Shown here: positions 44,890 through 53,574 of the stretch, piece after piece
Layout: each line of letters begins with the position of its first letter
How positions within the stretch are numbered: position 1 is the first letter of the stretch
Assembly (NCBI RefSeq): GCF_018613835.1
Contig: NZ_JAGGPM010000004.1
Location: 1 to 64,000, forward strand
Length of the DNA: 64,000 nucleotides
From: Arthrobacter sp. ISL-5
Lineage (GTDB): Bacteria; Actinomycetota; Actinomycetes; Actinomycetales; Micrococcaceae
Direction: 5' to 3'
The notes under the pieces: generated by a model
Seen by the model: only the letters and a program-made list of their open reading frames with translations
The model's database searches: none
Told to the model about the DNA's origin: nothing
Translations under genes and position numbers: made by a program

Positions 44890-46977
44890 CTACGTGGCGG
44901 CGGACTGAACCTTCCGAGCCAGGAGCACCTTCTCATCCACGGGGGCCTGGCCGCTGGCACGCTGCGTGCGGTAGAAGGCCCGCGCCTCGTCCTGCCGCAG
45001 CTTCTCCGCGCCCGTGGCAATAGCCGCCCGGAGGTGATCGGGTCCGTATCCGAACGCGTCCACCAGATCCAGCGCATGGGGGCGGATCTTGGTCAGGAGC
45101 CGGTTGATGTACTCGCCCACGGTGCGCCCGCGCTGCATGGAGAGCCTGCCGTTCATCAGGTACCAGGACAGGTTCTTCTCGATCAGGGACAATCCGAACA
45201 GGTCCCTGAGCCACGTGAGCACAGTCTTGGTTCCCGGATCCTCGACCCGGGCCAGGGCTTCTGTGAACGCTTCCCACTGCAGCAGCTCGGCATGGGCCTG
45301 CGCTGCGTCGATCAGTTCGTCCTGATGCCGGTTGAACACGGCAGCTGCCTCGCGCTGGGGGAGTTTGCTGGCGCCCCTGAGGGCGCTGCCGGCCTCTGCG
45401 ACCATGGTCTGGACGCGGTCGGTCAGCAGGGCGCGCTGGCTCTCCTCTTCCCGCAGCGCGATGGCCGCCTTCTGGGGCAGGCCCGTGTCTGCCACGAACT
45501 GTGCGACTCCGCGGAGACCGGTCCGGTGGACGGCGTTCCCTGCCGCCTGGTTCACCACGTACCGGGCCAGGACACCGAAATTGACGCTGCGGAATTCCTT
45601 GGCGTAGTCCGCGAGCAGCCGCTTGGCCACCAACTGGAGGAGCACGGTGTTGTCTCCCTCGAAGGTGACGTAGACGTCGAGGTCGGCGCGGAGCGAAGCG
45701 AAGCGGTTTTCGATCAGGAACCCGGCGCCGCCACAGGCCTCGCGGCATTCCTGCAGGGTATCGAGGGCATGCCAGGTGCTGAGCGGTTTGAGGGCAGCGG
45801 CGAGCGTCTCGAGATCCTGGCGGTCCGCGTCGGAGTCGTGAGCACCGGAGAAGACGTCGTCGAACTTCTGCAGCAGCTGCTCGTGGGCGAAGCCGGCGGC
45901 GTAGGTGGTGGCCAGGCGGGTGAAGAGCCTGCGCTGGTGCCGCTGGTAGTCCAGGAGCACTTCTTCCTCCGTGAGCGAGGAAGAGTTGAACTGGCGGCGT
46001 TCGGCGGCGTAGGTGATGGCGGTCTTCAGCGCCAGCTTGGAGGCGGCCACGGCAGCGCCGTCGAGGCTTACCCGGCCCTGCACCAGCGTGCCCAGCATGG
46101 TGAAGAAACGCCGGCCGGGGCTGGCGATCGGGGAGCTGTAGGTGCCGTCCGCGTCCACGTCACCGTAGCGGTTGAGCAGGTTGGTCCGGGGGATCCGGAC
46201 GTTGCTGAAGTGCAGGCGTCCGTTGTCGATGCCGTTGAGGCCGCCCTTCACGCCGTCGTCTTCGCCGCCGATGCCAGGCAGGAATTCCTTGGTGGCGGGA
46301 TCGCGGAGGTCGACGTAGAAGGCGTGGACCCCGTGGTTCACGCCGCGCGTGACCAGCTGGGCGAAAACAACGGCGCCGAGGCCGTCGATGGCGGCGTTGC
46401 CGATGTAGTCCTTCCAGGCCGCACGGAAAGGCGTGTTGATGACGAATTCCTGCGTGCCGGCGTCGTAGGTGGCAGTGGTGGCGATGCTGGCGACGTCCGA
46501 GCCGTGGCCGGTCTCCGTCATGGCGAAGCAGCCCGGGATGTCCAGGTTCATGATGCCGGGCAGCCACTTGCGGTGGTGCTCCTCGGTGCCCAGGTGCATC
46601 ACGGCCGAGCCGAAGAGGCCCCACTGCACCCCGGCCTTGATCTGCAGGGACGGGTCGGCGGTGACCAGTTCCTCGAAGCCCGCAATGTTTCCGCCGTGGT
46701 CGTCCGAGCCGCCGAGGGCCGCCGGGAAGGCGCGGTGGACGGCGTCGTTGTCCACGAGGTAGCGCAGCTGGCCGAAAGTGCGCTTGCGGTGTTCGGTATG
46801 GGTGAGGCCCTCGGTCTTGTGCAGTTCGGGGCGTGCGGCTAGTTCGCGGGCCTGGCGCCGGACGTGCGCCCACTTGCCCAGCAGCTGCTCGCCGAGCGCC
46901 GCGACGTCGACGACGGGCTGTCCCGCCGGGGCGGGACGGGAGGAGGTGCCCGTGGGGCGGTCCGCTACTTCAGTCAT
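44890..46977 (-). CDS. Acyl-CoA oxidase / long acyl-CoA dehydrogenase
   Basis: 695 residues, the length of acyl-CoA oxidases and longer than normal dehydrogenases. N-terminal helical domain, beta domain with CFAMTETGHGSDVASIATTATYD (about 150-172), INTPFRAAWKDYIGNAA, ARRQF-like AAERRQFNSS, and a duplicated helical C-terminal half with EACGGAGFLIENRFASLRADLDVYVTFEGDNTVLLQLVAKRLL (about 410-450). It oxidises acyl-CoA at the 2,3 position; the electron acceptor (oxygen or ETF) is not certain. ATG follows GAAGGA. It is 34 bp after the TetR gene, in one operon. Confidence 0.87.
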   Translation of the reverse strand: MTEVADRPTGTSSRPAPAGQPVVDVAALGEQLLGKWAHVRRQARELAARPELHKTEGLTHTEHRKRTFGQLRYLVDNDAVHRAFPAALGGSDDHGGNIAGFEELVTADPSLQIKAGVQWGLFGSAVMHLGTEEHHRKWLPGIMNLDIPGCFAMTETGHGSDVASIATTATYDAGTQEFVINTPFRAAWKDYIGNAAIDGLGAVVFAQLVTRGVNHGVHAFYVDLRDPATKEFLPGIGGEDDGVKGGLNGIDNGRLHFSNVRIPRTNLLNRYGDVDADGTYSSPIASPGRRFFTMLGTLVQGRVSLDGAAVAASKLALKTAITYAAERRQFNSSSLTEEEVLLDYQRHQRRLFTRLATTYAAGFAHEQLLQKFDDVFSGAHDSDADRQDLETLAAALKPLSTWHALDTLQECREACGGAGFLIENRFASLRADLDVYVTFEGDNTVLLQLVAKRLLADYAKEFRSVNFGVLARYVVNQAAGNAVHRTGLRGVAQFVADTGLPQKAAIALREEESQRALLTDRVQTMVAEAGSALRGASKLPQREAAAVFNRHQDELIDAAQAHAELLQWEAFTEALARVEDPGTKTVLTWLRDLFGLSLIEKNLSWYLMNGRLSMQRGRTVGEYINRLLTKIRPHALDLVDAFGYGPDHLRAAIATGAEKLRQDEARAFYRTQRASGQAPVDEKVLLARKVQSAAT

Positions 46978-47011
46978 GTCGTGTCCTTCGTTGGTTCTGA
47001 CAATTTGAGGG

Positions 47012-47698
47012 TTACTGAACGTCGTTAAGTTCGGGTGCGATGCCTACACACAGCCAGGCGGTGATCTGGCGGGCCATGGTCTCCTGATCCGGTTTCGCAG
47101 GGGAGTCCGGGCTGGCCAGCCATTGTTCGCCCGCATTGCGGACCAGGCCGATCGCCGCGTTCGGCCAGTAGCCGATCACCGCTTCCTTGCCTTCGCCGAG
47201 ATGCGCGCGCATGGGCCGGGCGATCATGTCCGCGATGGAGTCGAAGAAGTGGCCCAGCGCGCCCGCCGTGGCAATGGCGGTGGGGCCGCCGTCGGGATCC
47301 CCCGCTGAATAGCGGGTCACGAAGGTGTAGACGTTGGGGCTTGTCTCGGCCATCTGGAGGTATGCGGAGACCATGGCGAACAGCCCTTCGCGCGGGGTCT
47401 TGGCGCTTTGGGCCGCTTCCCGGATGCGGCGCTGCATCTGGCTGAGCACCACTTCACCCACGGCCTGCTGCAGCCCGGCCTTGTCCCCGAAATACCGGTA
47501 GAACACCGACTTTGACGTGCCGGCCGCCGTGGCGATGTCCTCCATGGAGGCGTCGCTGCCCAGGGCGTGAACAGCGCGCCGGGCAGACTTGATGAGCTCG
47601 CGCCGGCGCTCCTCGCGGTGGGACTGCCACCTGGACGCGCGGCCGTCGACGGCCGCGGGTCCGGACAGGGGGTCTCCATCAGTCTGCCTCGTATTCAC
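47012..47698 (-). CDS. TetR-family regulator of fatty-acid genes
   Basis: 228 residues. The N-terminal TetR HTH (about 25-75) reads RRELIKSARRAVHALGSDASMEDIATAAGTSKSVFYRYFGDKAGL. The C-terminal ligand domain holds VYTFVTRYS and HFFDSIADMIARPM. GTG at 47698 is chosen over the longer frame to 47830 because it begins just before the family sequence. The palindromic operator overlaps this start codon, so autoregulation is likely. Located between the divergent acyl-CoA oxidase and thiolase-FabG-MaoC operons; acyl-CoA is the expected inducer. Confidence 0.85.
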   Translation of the reverse strand: MNTRQTDGDPLSGPAAVDGRASRWQSHREERRRELIKSARRAVHALGSDASMEDIATAAGTSKSVFYRYFGDKAGLQQAVGEVVLSQMQRRIREAAQSAKTPREGLFAMVSAYLQMAETSPNVYTFVTRYSAGDPDGGPTAIATAGALGHFFDSIADMIARPMRAHLGEGKEAVIGYWPNAAIGLVRNAGEQWLASPDSPAKPDQETMARQITAWLCVGIAPELNDVQ

Positions 47699-47730
47699 GA
47701 TACCCAGCGTATCAGGTACGCTGGGTATCG
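47698..47730. promoter_or_regulatory. 33-bp palindromic operator of the TetR regulator
   Basis: Arms of 14 bp, CGATACCCAGCGTA and its exact complement TACGCTGGGTATCG, flank TCAGG. The left edge touches the TetR GTG and the thiolase ATG lies 30 bp to the right, so one bound dimer pair could block both promoters. The thiolase ribosome binding site AAGGAG follows closely. Confidence 0.85.
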
Positions 47731-47760
47731 ATAACAAGCCCGGACCTAAGGAGACACCGC

Positions 47761-49128
47761 ATGTCCATCGACGGACAGTCAGTAAATGGACCCGAGGAGC
47801 CCGCTGTTTCGCGGGCCGCTTCATCTGCACAGGCGGTTCACCGCGCCGTGGTGGTGGGTGGTAACAGGATTCCGTTCGCCCGGACGGGCGGGGCCTACAC
47901 CAAGTCGTCCAACCAGGACATGCTCACGGCCGCCCTTGACGGACTGATCGCCCGCTTCGGGCTGCAGGACGAGCGCATCGGCGAAGTTGCCGCCGGCGCA
48001 GTTCTGAAACACTCGCGGGATTTCAACCTGACCCGTGAGGCAGTGCTGGGTTCTGCGCTCTCTGCGGAAACGCCGGCCTATGACCTCCAGCAGGCCTGCG
48101 CCACGGGACTGGAAACGGTGCTGGGCCTGGCCAACAAGATCAAGCTCGGGCAGATTGAGTCCGCCATCGCCGGCGGTGTCGACTCGGCCTCCGACGCACC
48201 CATCGCCGTCAGCGAGGGACTCCGGGAAGTCCTGCTCGACCTCAGCCGGGCCAAGACGCTGCCGCAGCGCCTGCAGATCCTCGCCCGCCTGCGTCCCAAG
48301 GACCTGGCGCCGGACGCACCGAATACAGGCGAGCCACGCACGGGCCTGTCCATGGGGGAGCACCAGGCCCTGACCACCGCCCAGTGGAAGATCACCCGGG
48401 AGGCCCAGGACGAGCTGGCATACAACAGCCACCGTAACCTTGCAGCCGCCTATGACACCGGGTTCTTCGATGACCTCCTCACCCCGTACCGCGGGCTCAC
48501 CAGGGACTCCAACCTCAGGGCCGACACGAGCCTCGACAAGCTGGCGTCTCTGAAGCCGGTCTTCGGCCGCAACCTTGGAGCCGAGGCCACCATGACGGCG
48601 GGCAATTCCACACCGCTGACCGACGGCGCTTCCACCGTGCTTCTTGCGTCGGAGGAGTGGGCCGACCAGCACGACCTGCCCAAGCTCGCCACCATCCTGG
48701 ACGGCGAGGCCGCCGCTGTGGATTTTGTGCACGGCAAGGACGGCCTCCTGATGGCTCCGGCCTTCGCCGTCCCGCGCCTGCTGGCGCGCAACGGCCTGAC
48801 GCTCGATGACATCGACTATTTCGAGATCCACGAGGCGTTTGCCGGGACGGTGCTGAGCACGCTGGCCGCCTGGGAAGACGAGGAATTCGGACGGACCAGG
48901 CTGGGGCTGGACGGAGCGTTTGGGAAGGTGGACCGTTCCAGGCTGAACGTCAACGGTTCGTCGCTGGCGGCAGGCCACCCGTTCGCCGCTACCGGCGGCC
49001 GCATCGTGGCGTCGCTCGCCAAGATGCTGCACGAGAAGGGCGCCGCCGACGGGCGTCCCGCCCTCGGCCTGATCTCCATCTGCGCCGCGGGCGGCCAGGG
49101 AGTCGTCGCGCTGCTGGAAGCACACTAG
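47761..49128 (+). CDS. fadI: Acetyl-CoA C-acyltransferase (thiolase)
   Basis: 455 residues, longer than the thiolase at 18813 and similar to FadI-type beta chains. The 30-residue polar N terminus precedes RAVVVGGNRIPFARTGGAY. Catalytic Cys is in DLQQACATGLETVLGLA (about 118), His in EIHEAFAGTVL and NVNGSSLAAGHPFAATGGRIV, and the second Cys in ISICAAGGQGVVALLEAH. It joins or splits 3-ketoacyl-CoA. First gene of a three-gene operon with fabG and maoC. Regulated by the adjacent TetR operator. Confidence 0.9.
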   Translation: MSIDGQSVNGPEEPAVSRAASSAQAVHRAVVVGGNRIPFARTGGAYTKSSNQDMLTAALDGLIARFGLQDERIGEVAAGAVLKHSRDFNLTREAVLGSALSAETPAYDLQQACATGLETVLGLANKIKLGQIESAIAGGVDSASDAPIAVSEGLREVLLDLSRAKTLPQRLQILARLRPKDLAPDAPNTGEPRTGLSMGEHQALTTAQWKITREAQDELAYNSHRNLAAAYDTGFFDDLLTPYRGLTRDSNLRADTSLDKLASLKPVFGRNLGAEATMTAGNSTPLTDGASTVLLASEEWADQHDLPKLATILDGEAAAVDFVHGKDGLLMAPAFAVPRLLARNGLTLDDIDYFEIHEAFAGTVLSTLAAWEDEEFGRTRLGLDGAFGKVDRSRLNVNGSSLAAGHPFAATGGRIVASLAKMLHEKGAADGRPALGLISICAAGGQGVVALLEAH

Positions 49129-49137
49129 GGGATTCTC

Positions 49138-50475
49138 ATGACAGACACTTACACACGGCTGGTCAGCAAGGGCGTCGGCCGGGATGTTGCGAAGAAGCTC
49201 GGGCTCCCGCAGCCGGCCTTGCTGCGGCGCTATCAACCCGGCCAACCCCTGGTCAACGGCCCACTGCTGGTTGTGGGTTCGAGCGAGGGAGCGGATGCGA
49301 TCGCGGCTGCCCTTCTCGCCTGGGACCTGGACGTCCGGCGCCATGCCGTCCCCCAGGAGAAGCTCGGCGGGATCGTGCTGGTCCTCGACGACCTCGAAAA
49401 GCCCGGCGACCTTGAGGAACCGGTCCTGAGGGCGGCGCCCTCGTTGCGGGACCTTGCTCCGAACGGACGCGTCGTCACCGTTTCGCGCGTGCCCGACGGC
49501 GGCACTCCGGCCGCTGCAGCCGCCCGGCAGGGTGTCGACGGCCTGCTCCGCTCGCTGGCCAAGGAGCTCCGCGCCGGTGCCACGGGCAATGGCATTCTCC
49601 TGGCCGCCGGTGTCAGCGCCACCGCCCCGGGAGCGCTGGGAGCGCTCCGGTTCTTCCTTTCCGCGCGGTCAGCGTTCGTGGACGGCCAGTTCGTGCGGGT
49701 CGGCTCTTCGGACGGCAAGCTGCCCGACGACGTCGACACACCGCTCTCAGGCAAAGTCGCCGTCGTGACGGGTGCCGCGCGCGGGATCGGTGCGGCTATT
49801 GCCCGGACGCTCCACCGCGACGGCGCCACGGTGGTGGCGGTCGACATTCCGGCCGCAGGGGATCACCTGGCCGAGGTTGCCAATGAGGTCAGGGGAACAG
49901 CCCTGCAACTGGACATCAGCCGGGATGATGCCGGCGCCAGGATCATCGACCACGCTGTCGGACGCCACGGGCGCCTGGACATAGTGGTCCATAACGCGGG
50001 CATCACCCGCGACAAGCTGCTCGTTAACATGGACCACTCCCGCTGGAGCTCTGTGATCGACGTGAACATCGCCGCCCAACTCCGCATCAACGACGCCCTC
50101 CTGGCTTCCGAGCACTTCCGTTCGTCGCCGCGCATCGTGTCCGTTGCTTCAACCAGCGGTATTGCAGGCAACCGGGGCCAGACGAATTATGCGGCCTCCA
50201 AGGGCGGGGTGATGGGCATGGTTAGGGCCACAGCGCCGTTGTTGGCCAGGCACGGCGGTTCGATCAATGCAGTGGCGCCCGGCTTCATCGAAACGGAGAT
50301 GACCGCCCGCATACCGTTTGCCACGCGTGAGATCGCACGGCGGCTGAATTCCCTCCAGCAGGGCGGGCGCCCCCAGGATGTTGCCGAGGCCATTGCGTTC
50401 CTCGCCAGCGACGCCGCCGGCGGCATTTCCGGAGAGGTCCTTCGGGTGTGCGGACAAAACATGGTGGGAGCATGA
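49138..50475 (+). CDS. fabG4: High-molecular-weight 3-oxoacyl-ACP/CoA reductase (FabG4-like)
   Basis: 445 residues. An N-terminal flavodoxin-like, non-catalytic domain (1-190) precedes a full SDR domain: VVTGAARGIGAAIARTLHRDG (about 207-227), HNAGITRDKLLVNMD, catalytic Ser in VSVASTSGIAGNRGQ and YAASK at about 350. Mycobacterial FabG4 has the same layout and reduces 3-ketoacyl-CoA with NADH. It works with the thiolase upstream and the MaoC protein downstream. ATG at 49138, 9 bp after the thiolase stop. Overlaps the next gene by 4 bp. Confidence 0.9.
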   Translation: MTDTYTRLVSKGVGRDVAKKLGLPQPALLRRYQPGQPLVNGPLLVVGSSEGADAIAAALLAWDLDVRRHAVPQEKLGGIVLVLDDLEKPGDLEEPVLRAAPSLRDLAPNGRVVTVSRVPDGGTPAAAAARQGVDGLLRSLAKELRAGATGNGILLAAGVSATAPGALGALRFFLSARSAFVDGQFVRVGSSDGKLPDDVDTPLSGKVAVVTGAARGIGAAIARTLHRDGATVVAVDIPAAGDHLAEVANEVRGTALQLDISRDDAGARIIDHAVGRHGRLDIVVHNAGITRDKLLVNMDHSRWSSVIDVNIAAQLRINDALLASEHFRSSPRIVSVASTSGIAGNRGQTNYAASKGGVMGMVRATAPLLARHGGSINAVAPGFIETEMTARIPFATREIARRLNSLQQGGRPQDVAEAIAFLASDAAGGISGEVLRVCGQNMVGA

Positions 50476-51383
50476 GCAGCGCCCAGCCCGTCATCCTGGG
50501 AGAAATGCCGTCCCTCTCGAAGCTGTACGTGAATGCGGCCGCCACGGCTGCCCGGCGCAGGATCCTTGGTTCCCACAACAGCACCGCCCTGCCCTTGGCA
50601 AGCCATGAAGTCAGGGGAGTCCTGGCCGACGTCGGGAATCTCACGGCCTACCAGCACCTCCTGGGTGAGAGTGCCAGCGACGTGCTGCCGGCCGGTTTCA
50701 TCCACGCGCTGGCGTTCCCGGTGGCCATGAGCGTCATGAACCGTGACGACTTTCCGTTGCCGCTCCTGGGAATGATCCATCTGCGCAATGTGGTTGAGCA
50801 CCGCAGTCCGGTGAGGTTTAACGAACCGGTGGATATCACGGCCTGGACTGAAAACCTTCGGGCCCACCGCGCCGGAACTCAGCTGGACATCGTGGCCGAG
50901 GTCCGCGGGGCCGGCGAAGGCACGGTTCGCTGGCGCGGCGTCTCGACGTATCTGGCGAAGGGTGTTTTCCTACCCGGAATCGACAAGGCCGCGGCCGCCG
51001 CGCAGCCTGCGGTGTTCAAGGCTCCGGATCCCACCGCGATCTGGCAGCTCGGGGTCGACGTGGGGCGTGCTTATGCTGCAGTTTCAGGAGACTTCAATCC
51101 CATCCACCTCAGTGTGCTTTCCGCCAAGGCCCTGGGTCTGCGCCGTTCAATTGCGCACGGCATGTACCTTGCGGCCAGGGCGCTGGCGGACGTCGGCTCC
51201 GCCAAGGGCGAGGCTTTCCGCTGGGAGGTCAGTTTCGAGGCGCCGGTGTTCCTTCCCGCGAGGGTGGCGTTGGACATTTCCACCGTGCAGGCGGATGGCG
51301 GTGCTTGGGTGCGTTCCGACTACGTGGCCTGGAGCCCACGGTCCGGCCGGAAGCACTTCAGCGGATCCGTGACGGCGCTGTAG
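50472..51383 (+). CDS. MaoC-type acyl-CoA hydratase/dehydratase, double hot-dog
   Basis: 303 residues with two hot-dog domains. The first (about 45-150) has NLTAYQHLLGE and LGMIHLRNVVEHRSPV; the second (about 190-303) carries the hydratase motif GRAYAAVSGDFNPIHLSVLSAKALG with Asp and His, then AHGMYLAARAL. It interconverts enoyl-CoA and (R)-3-hydroxyacyl-CoA, fitting FabG4 upstream, so the operon can run an R-type chain elongation or oxidation. The ATG overlaps the FabG stop; the frame opens earlier at 50448 without support. Confidence 0.87.
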   Translation: MSSAQPVILGEMPSLSKLYVNAAATAARRRILGSHNSTALPLASHEVRGVLADVGNLTAYQHLLGESASDVLPAGFIHALAFPVAMSVMNRDDFPLPLLGMIHLRNVVEHRSPVRFNEPVDITAWTENLRAHRAGTQLDIVAEVRGAGEGTVRWRGVSTYLAKGVFLPGIDKAAAAAQPAVFKAPDPTAIWQLGVDVGRAYAAVSGDFNPIHLSVLSAKALGLRRSIAHGMYLAARALADVGSAKGEAFRWEVSFEAPVFLPARVALDISTVQADGGAWVRSDYVAWSPRSGRKHFSGSVTAL

Positions 51384-51405
51384 CGCCGTCCGTGGCCGGG
51401 CAGGC

Positions 51406-52524
51406 TCACCGGCCGTCTGTACGGGCAACGCGCAGTATCCGGTGCAGGCTCAGCAGGATGGATTCCCCGGCGCTGGGTGCGTCTGCGTCGACGTCCTCGG
51501 ATGTGATGCGCACTTCGAGGGCATCGACCGCAGCGTGAGCCGCGCTCAGCAGCTCGGCCTGACGGCCCGCGTCGTCCTCTTCTGCCGAGCGGAGCACCTC
51601 ACTGACTGCCGCCAGGGCTTCCGCAAGCGGCTCGCTGTACGGCAGCGGGATGGTGAAGGGCATGTCCTCGCTCCAGATCACGTCCGTCAGCACCTCGGTC
51701 ATGTCCTGGATGTGGAAGGTGACGCGCTCCAGGTCCCTGACGTTGCGGTAGTCCAGGTTCACATCGCGGGGATGGAAACGGCGGCGGGGGTTGGCCTCCC
51801 TGCTGGCATCGGCTTTCTCGACGGCGGCGCGCACGGACCTGGCCGATCCGGCCAGTTCTTCGGACCTGCGGGACCACTCCTGGTGCTCCGGCGGCCATTT
51901 TTCGTGCACCGCCTCTCCCATGTCTGACAGTTGGCGGGCCAGTGCGAGGCGGAGTTCAGCGAGGCTCAGTGCGGCCGCGTTGAAGTGGAGGGGCGGGAAT
52001 ACGAGCATGTTCACCACGATGCCCACCGCCACCCCCACGCCCATCTGGAGCAGGTATCCGAACGAGAAGTCGTCCGGGTTGTGTCCGCCCACGAGCAGGA
52101 CCAACAGCGCCGCCGTCGGGATCCAGTCCCGGCCGGCGCCCAGACGCGGGAGCCCGGCGAGCAGGACACCGAGTGCCATCACAACGCCCACGGTGAGGGG
52201 ACTGGCACCGAAGCTGATGAGGAGGAATGCAAGGCCGATGCCCGCCGCCAGTCCCACGAGCGTTTGCAGGCCTTGCCGCATGGAGCCGGCGACGTTCTCG
52301 TACATGGCCACCAGCGCACCGAGTGGGGCATAGTACGGATACTGCGCCGCAGCGCCCGGCATCAGGGGAGCGATCAGGAACGCGAGGCCCGCTGCCAGGC
52401 CCGCCTTGGCGGCCAATTGCAGCCGCGGTGCGGCAAGGGCACGGGCCGCGCCTACTGCCGTGGCCCGCCAGATTTTCCGGGGGAGCGGCTCCCGGGCCGT
52501 TGTGTCCTGCTTCGAGGTGCTCAT
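51406..52524 (-). CDS. FUSC-family membrane protein
   Basis: 372 residues. Six helices in the N-terminal half (about 25-190; LGALVAMYENVAGSMRQGLQTLVGLAAGIGLAFLLISF, PLTVGVVMALGVLLAGL) fit the FUSC/aromatic acid exporter type. A long cytoplasmic C-terminal helical domain follows (about 195-370). Substrates in related AaeB proteins are aromatic acids; here unknown. The start at 52524 (MSTSKQDT) is preferred to 52536. It is convergent with the MaoC gene and stands alone. Confidence 0.8.
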   Translation of the reverse strand: MSTSKQDTTAREPLPRKIWRATAVGAARALAAPRLQLAAKAGLAAGLAFLIAPLMPGAAAQYPYYAPLGALVAMYENVAGSMRQGLQTLVGLAAGIGLAFLLISFGASPLTVGVVMALGVLLAGLPRLGAGRDWIPTAALLVLLVGGHNPDDFSFGYLLQMGVGVAVGIVVNMLVFPPLHFNAAALSLAELRLALARQLSDMGEAVHEKWPPEHQEWSRRSEELAGSARSVRAAVEKADASREANPRRRFHPRDVNLDYRNVRDLERVTFHIQDMTEVLTDVIWSEDMPFTIPLPYSEPLAEALAAVSEVLRSAEEDDAGRQAELLSAAHAAVDALEVRITSEDVDADAPSAGESILLSLHRILRVARTDGR

Positions 52525-52617
52525 CGGGCCCCACATTAGGGCCGCCGCCCGGGTGGGACAAGTGGACTAACCCTCAACGCCCGGCACAGGGTGAGCCCCC
52601 GGCGCGGGAAGCTGCGT

Positions 52618-53565
52618 TCAGGCGGCTCCGTGGCCCGGGGCCACTTCTTCCCCTGTTTTGACGGCGCCGGGAGGGGTGCCCTGTCCGAAGGGCTGCCCGC
52701 CCAAGGCTTCGCGGCCGTGCGGAGCCTGCCATCCGGACAGATCCGGTCCCGCCGGGACGATTCCGGTGGGATTAATGTCCTCGTGGACGATGTAGTAGTG
52801 CTGTTTGATCTGCACGAAGTCGGTGGTGTCCCCGAATCCGGGCGTCTGGAACAGATCGCGGGCGTAGGCCCACAGGACGGGCATCTCGCTGAGCCTGTTC
52901 CGGTTGCACTTGAAATGGCCGTGGTACACGGCATCGAATCGTGCCAGCGTCGTGAAGAGCCGGACATCAGCCTCGGTGATCGAGTCGCCGACGAGAAACC
53001 GGCGGGTGCTCAGCCTTTCCTCCAGCCAGTCCATGGCCGTCCACAGGCGGCTGTAGGCGGCGTCGTAGGCCTCCTGGGAGCCGGCGAAACCGCAGCGGTA
53101 CACGCCGTTGTTGACCTCCGTGAAGACGCGCCTGTTGACGGTGTCGATCTCCTCGCGCAGTTGTTCCGGATACAGCTGCGGGGCACCGGGGCGGTGGAAT
53201 TCCGTCCACTCGGTGGAAAAATCCAGCGTGATCCACGGAAAGTCGTTGGTGACCACCGCTCCGCTGGCGATGTCCACCATCGCGGGCACGGTGATGCCGC
53301 GGGGGTAATCCGGGAACCGGCGGAAGTACGCTTCCTGCACGCGCTCGATTTCCAGCACGGGGTCCATGCCGTCCGGATCCAGGTCGAACGTCCAGGAACG
53401 GGCATCGTGGGTGGGGCCGGGCTGGCCCAGCGAGATGACGCCTTCGAGGCCCAGAAGCCTTCGGACAACGACTGCCCGGTTTGCCCACGGGCAGGCACGC
53501 GCGGCTATCAAACGGTAGCGGCCGGGAGCCACGGGCCAGCCAGGCTCGCCTGGCTTCTCGGTCAT
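52618..53565 (-). CDS. ECM4/YqjG-type S-transferase (thiol-hydroquinone reductase)
   Basis: 315 residues. The thioredoxin-like domain has RYRLIAARACPWANRAVVVRRLLGLE with the CPWA active-site Cys at about 25. A helical C-terminal domain follows (NNGVYRCGFAGSQEAYDAAYSRLWTAMDWLEERL, FLVGDSITEADVRLFTTLARFD). In proteobacteria these reduce glutathionyl-hydroquinones. Actinobacteria use mycothiol, so the substrate is probably a mycothiol conjugate (inference). A Gly/Pro-rich tail of about 40 residues ends the protein. Confidence 0.87.
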   Translation of the reverse strand: MTEKPGEPGWPVAPGRYRLIAARACPWANRAVVVRRLLGLEGVISLGQPGPTHDARSWTFDLDPDGMDPVLEIERVQEAYFRRFPDYPRGITVPAMVDIASGAVVTNDFPWITLDFSTEWTEFHRPGAPQLYPEQLREEIDTVNRRVFTEVNNGVYRCGFAGSQEAYDAAYSRLWTAMDWLEERLSTRRFLVGDSITEADVRLFTTLARFDAVYHGHFKCNRNRLSEMPVLWAYARDLFQTPGFGDTTDFVQIKQHYYIVHEDINPTGIVPAGPDLSGWQAPHGREALGGQPFGQGTPPGAVKTGEEVAPGHGAA

Positions 53566-53574
53566 TGACCCAGC

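Noticed and set aside
44842..46842. 666-codon plus-strand frame opposite the acyl-CoA oxidase
   Set aside because: The minus-strand gene has all family motifs; the plus frame has none and is a codon-bias shadow.
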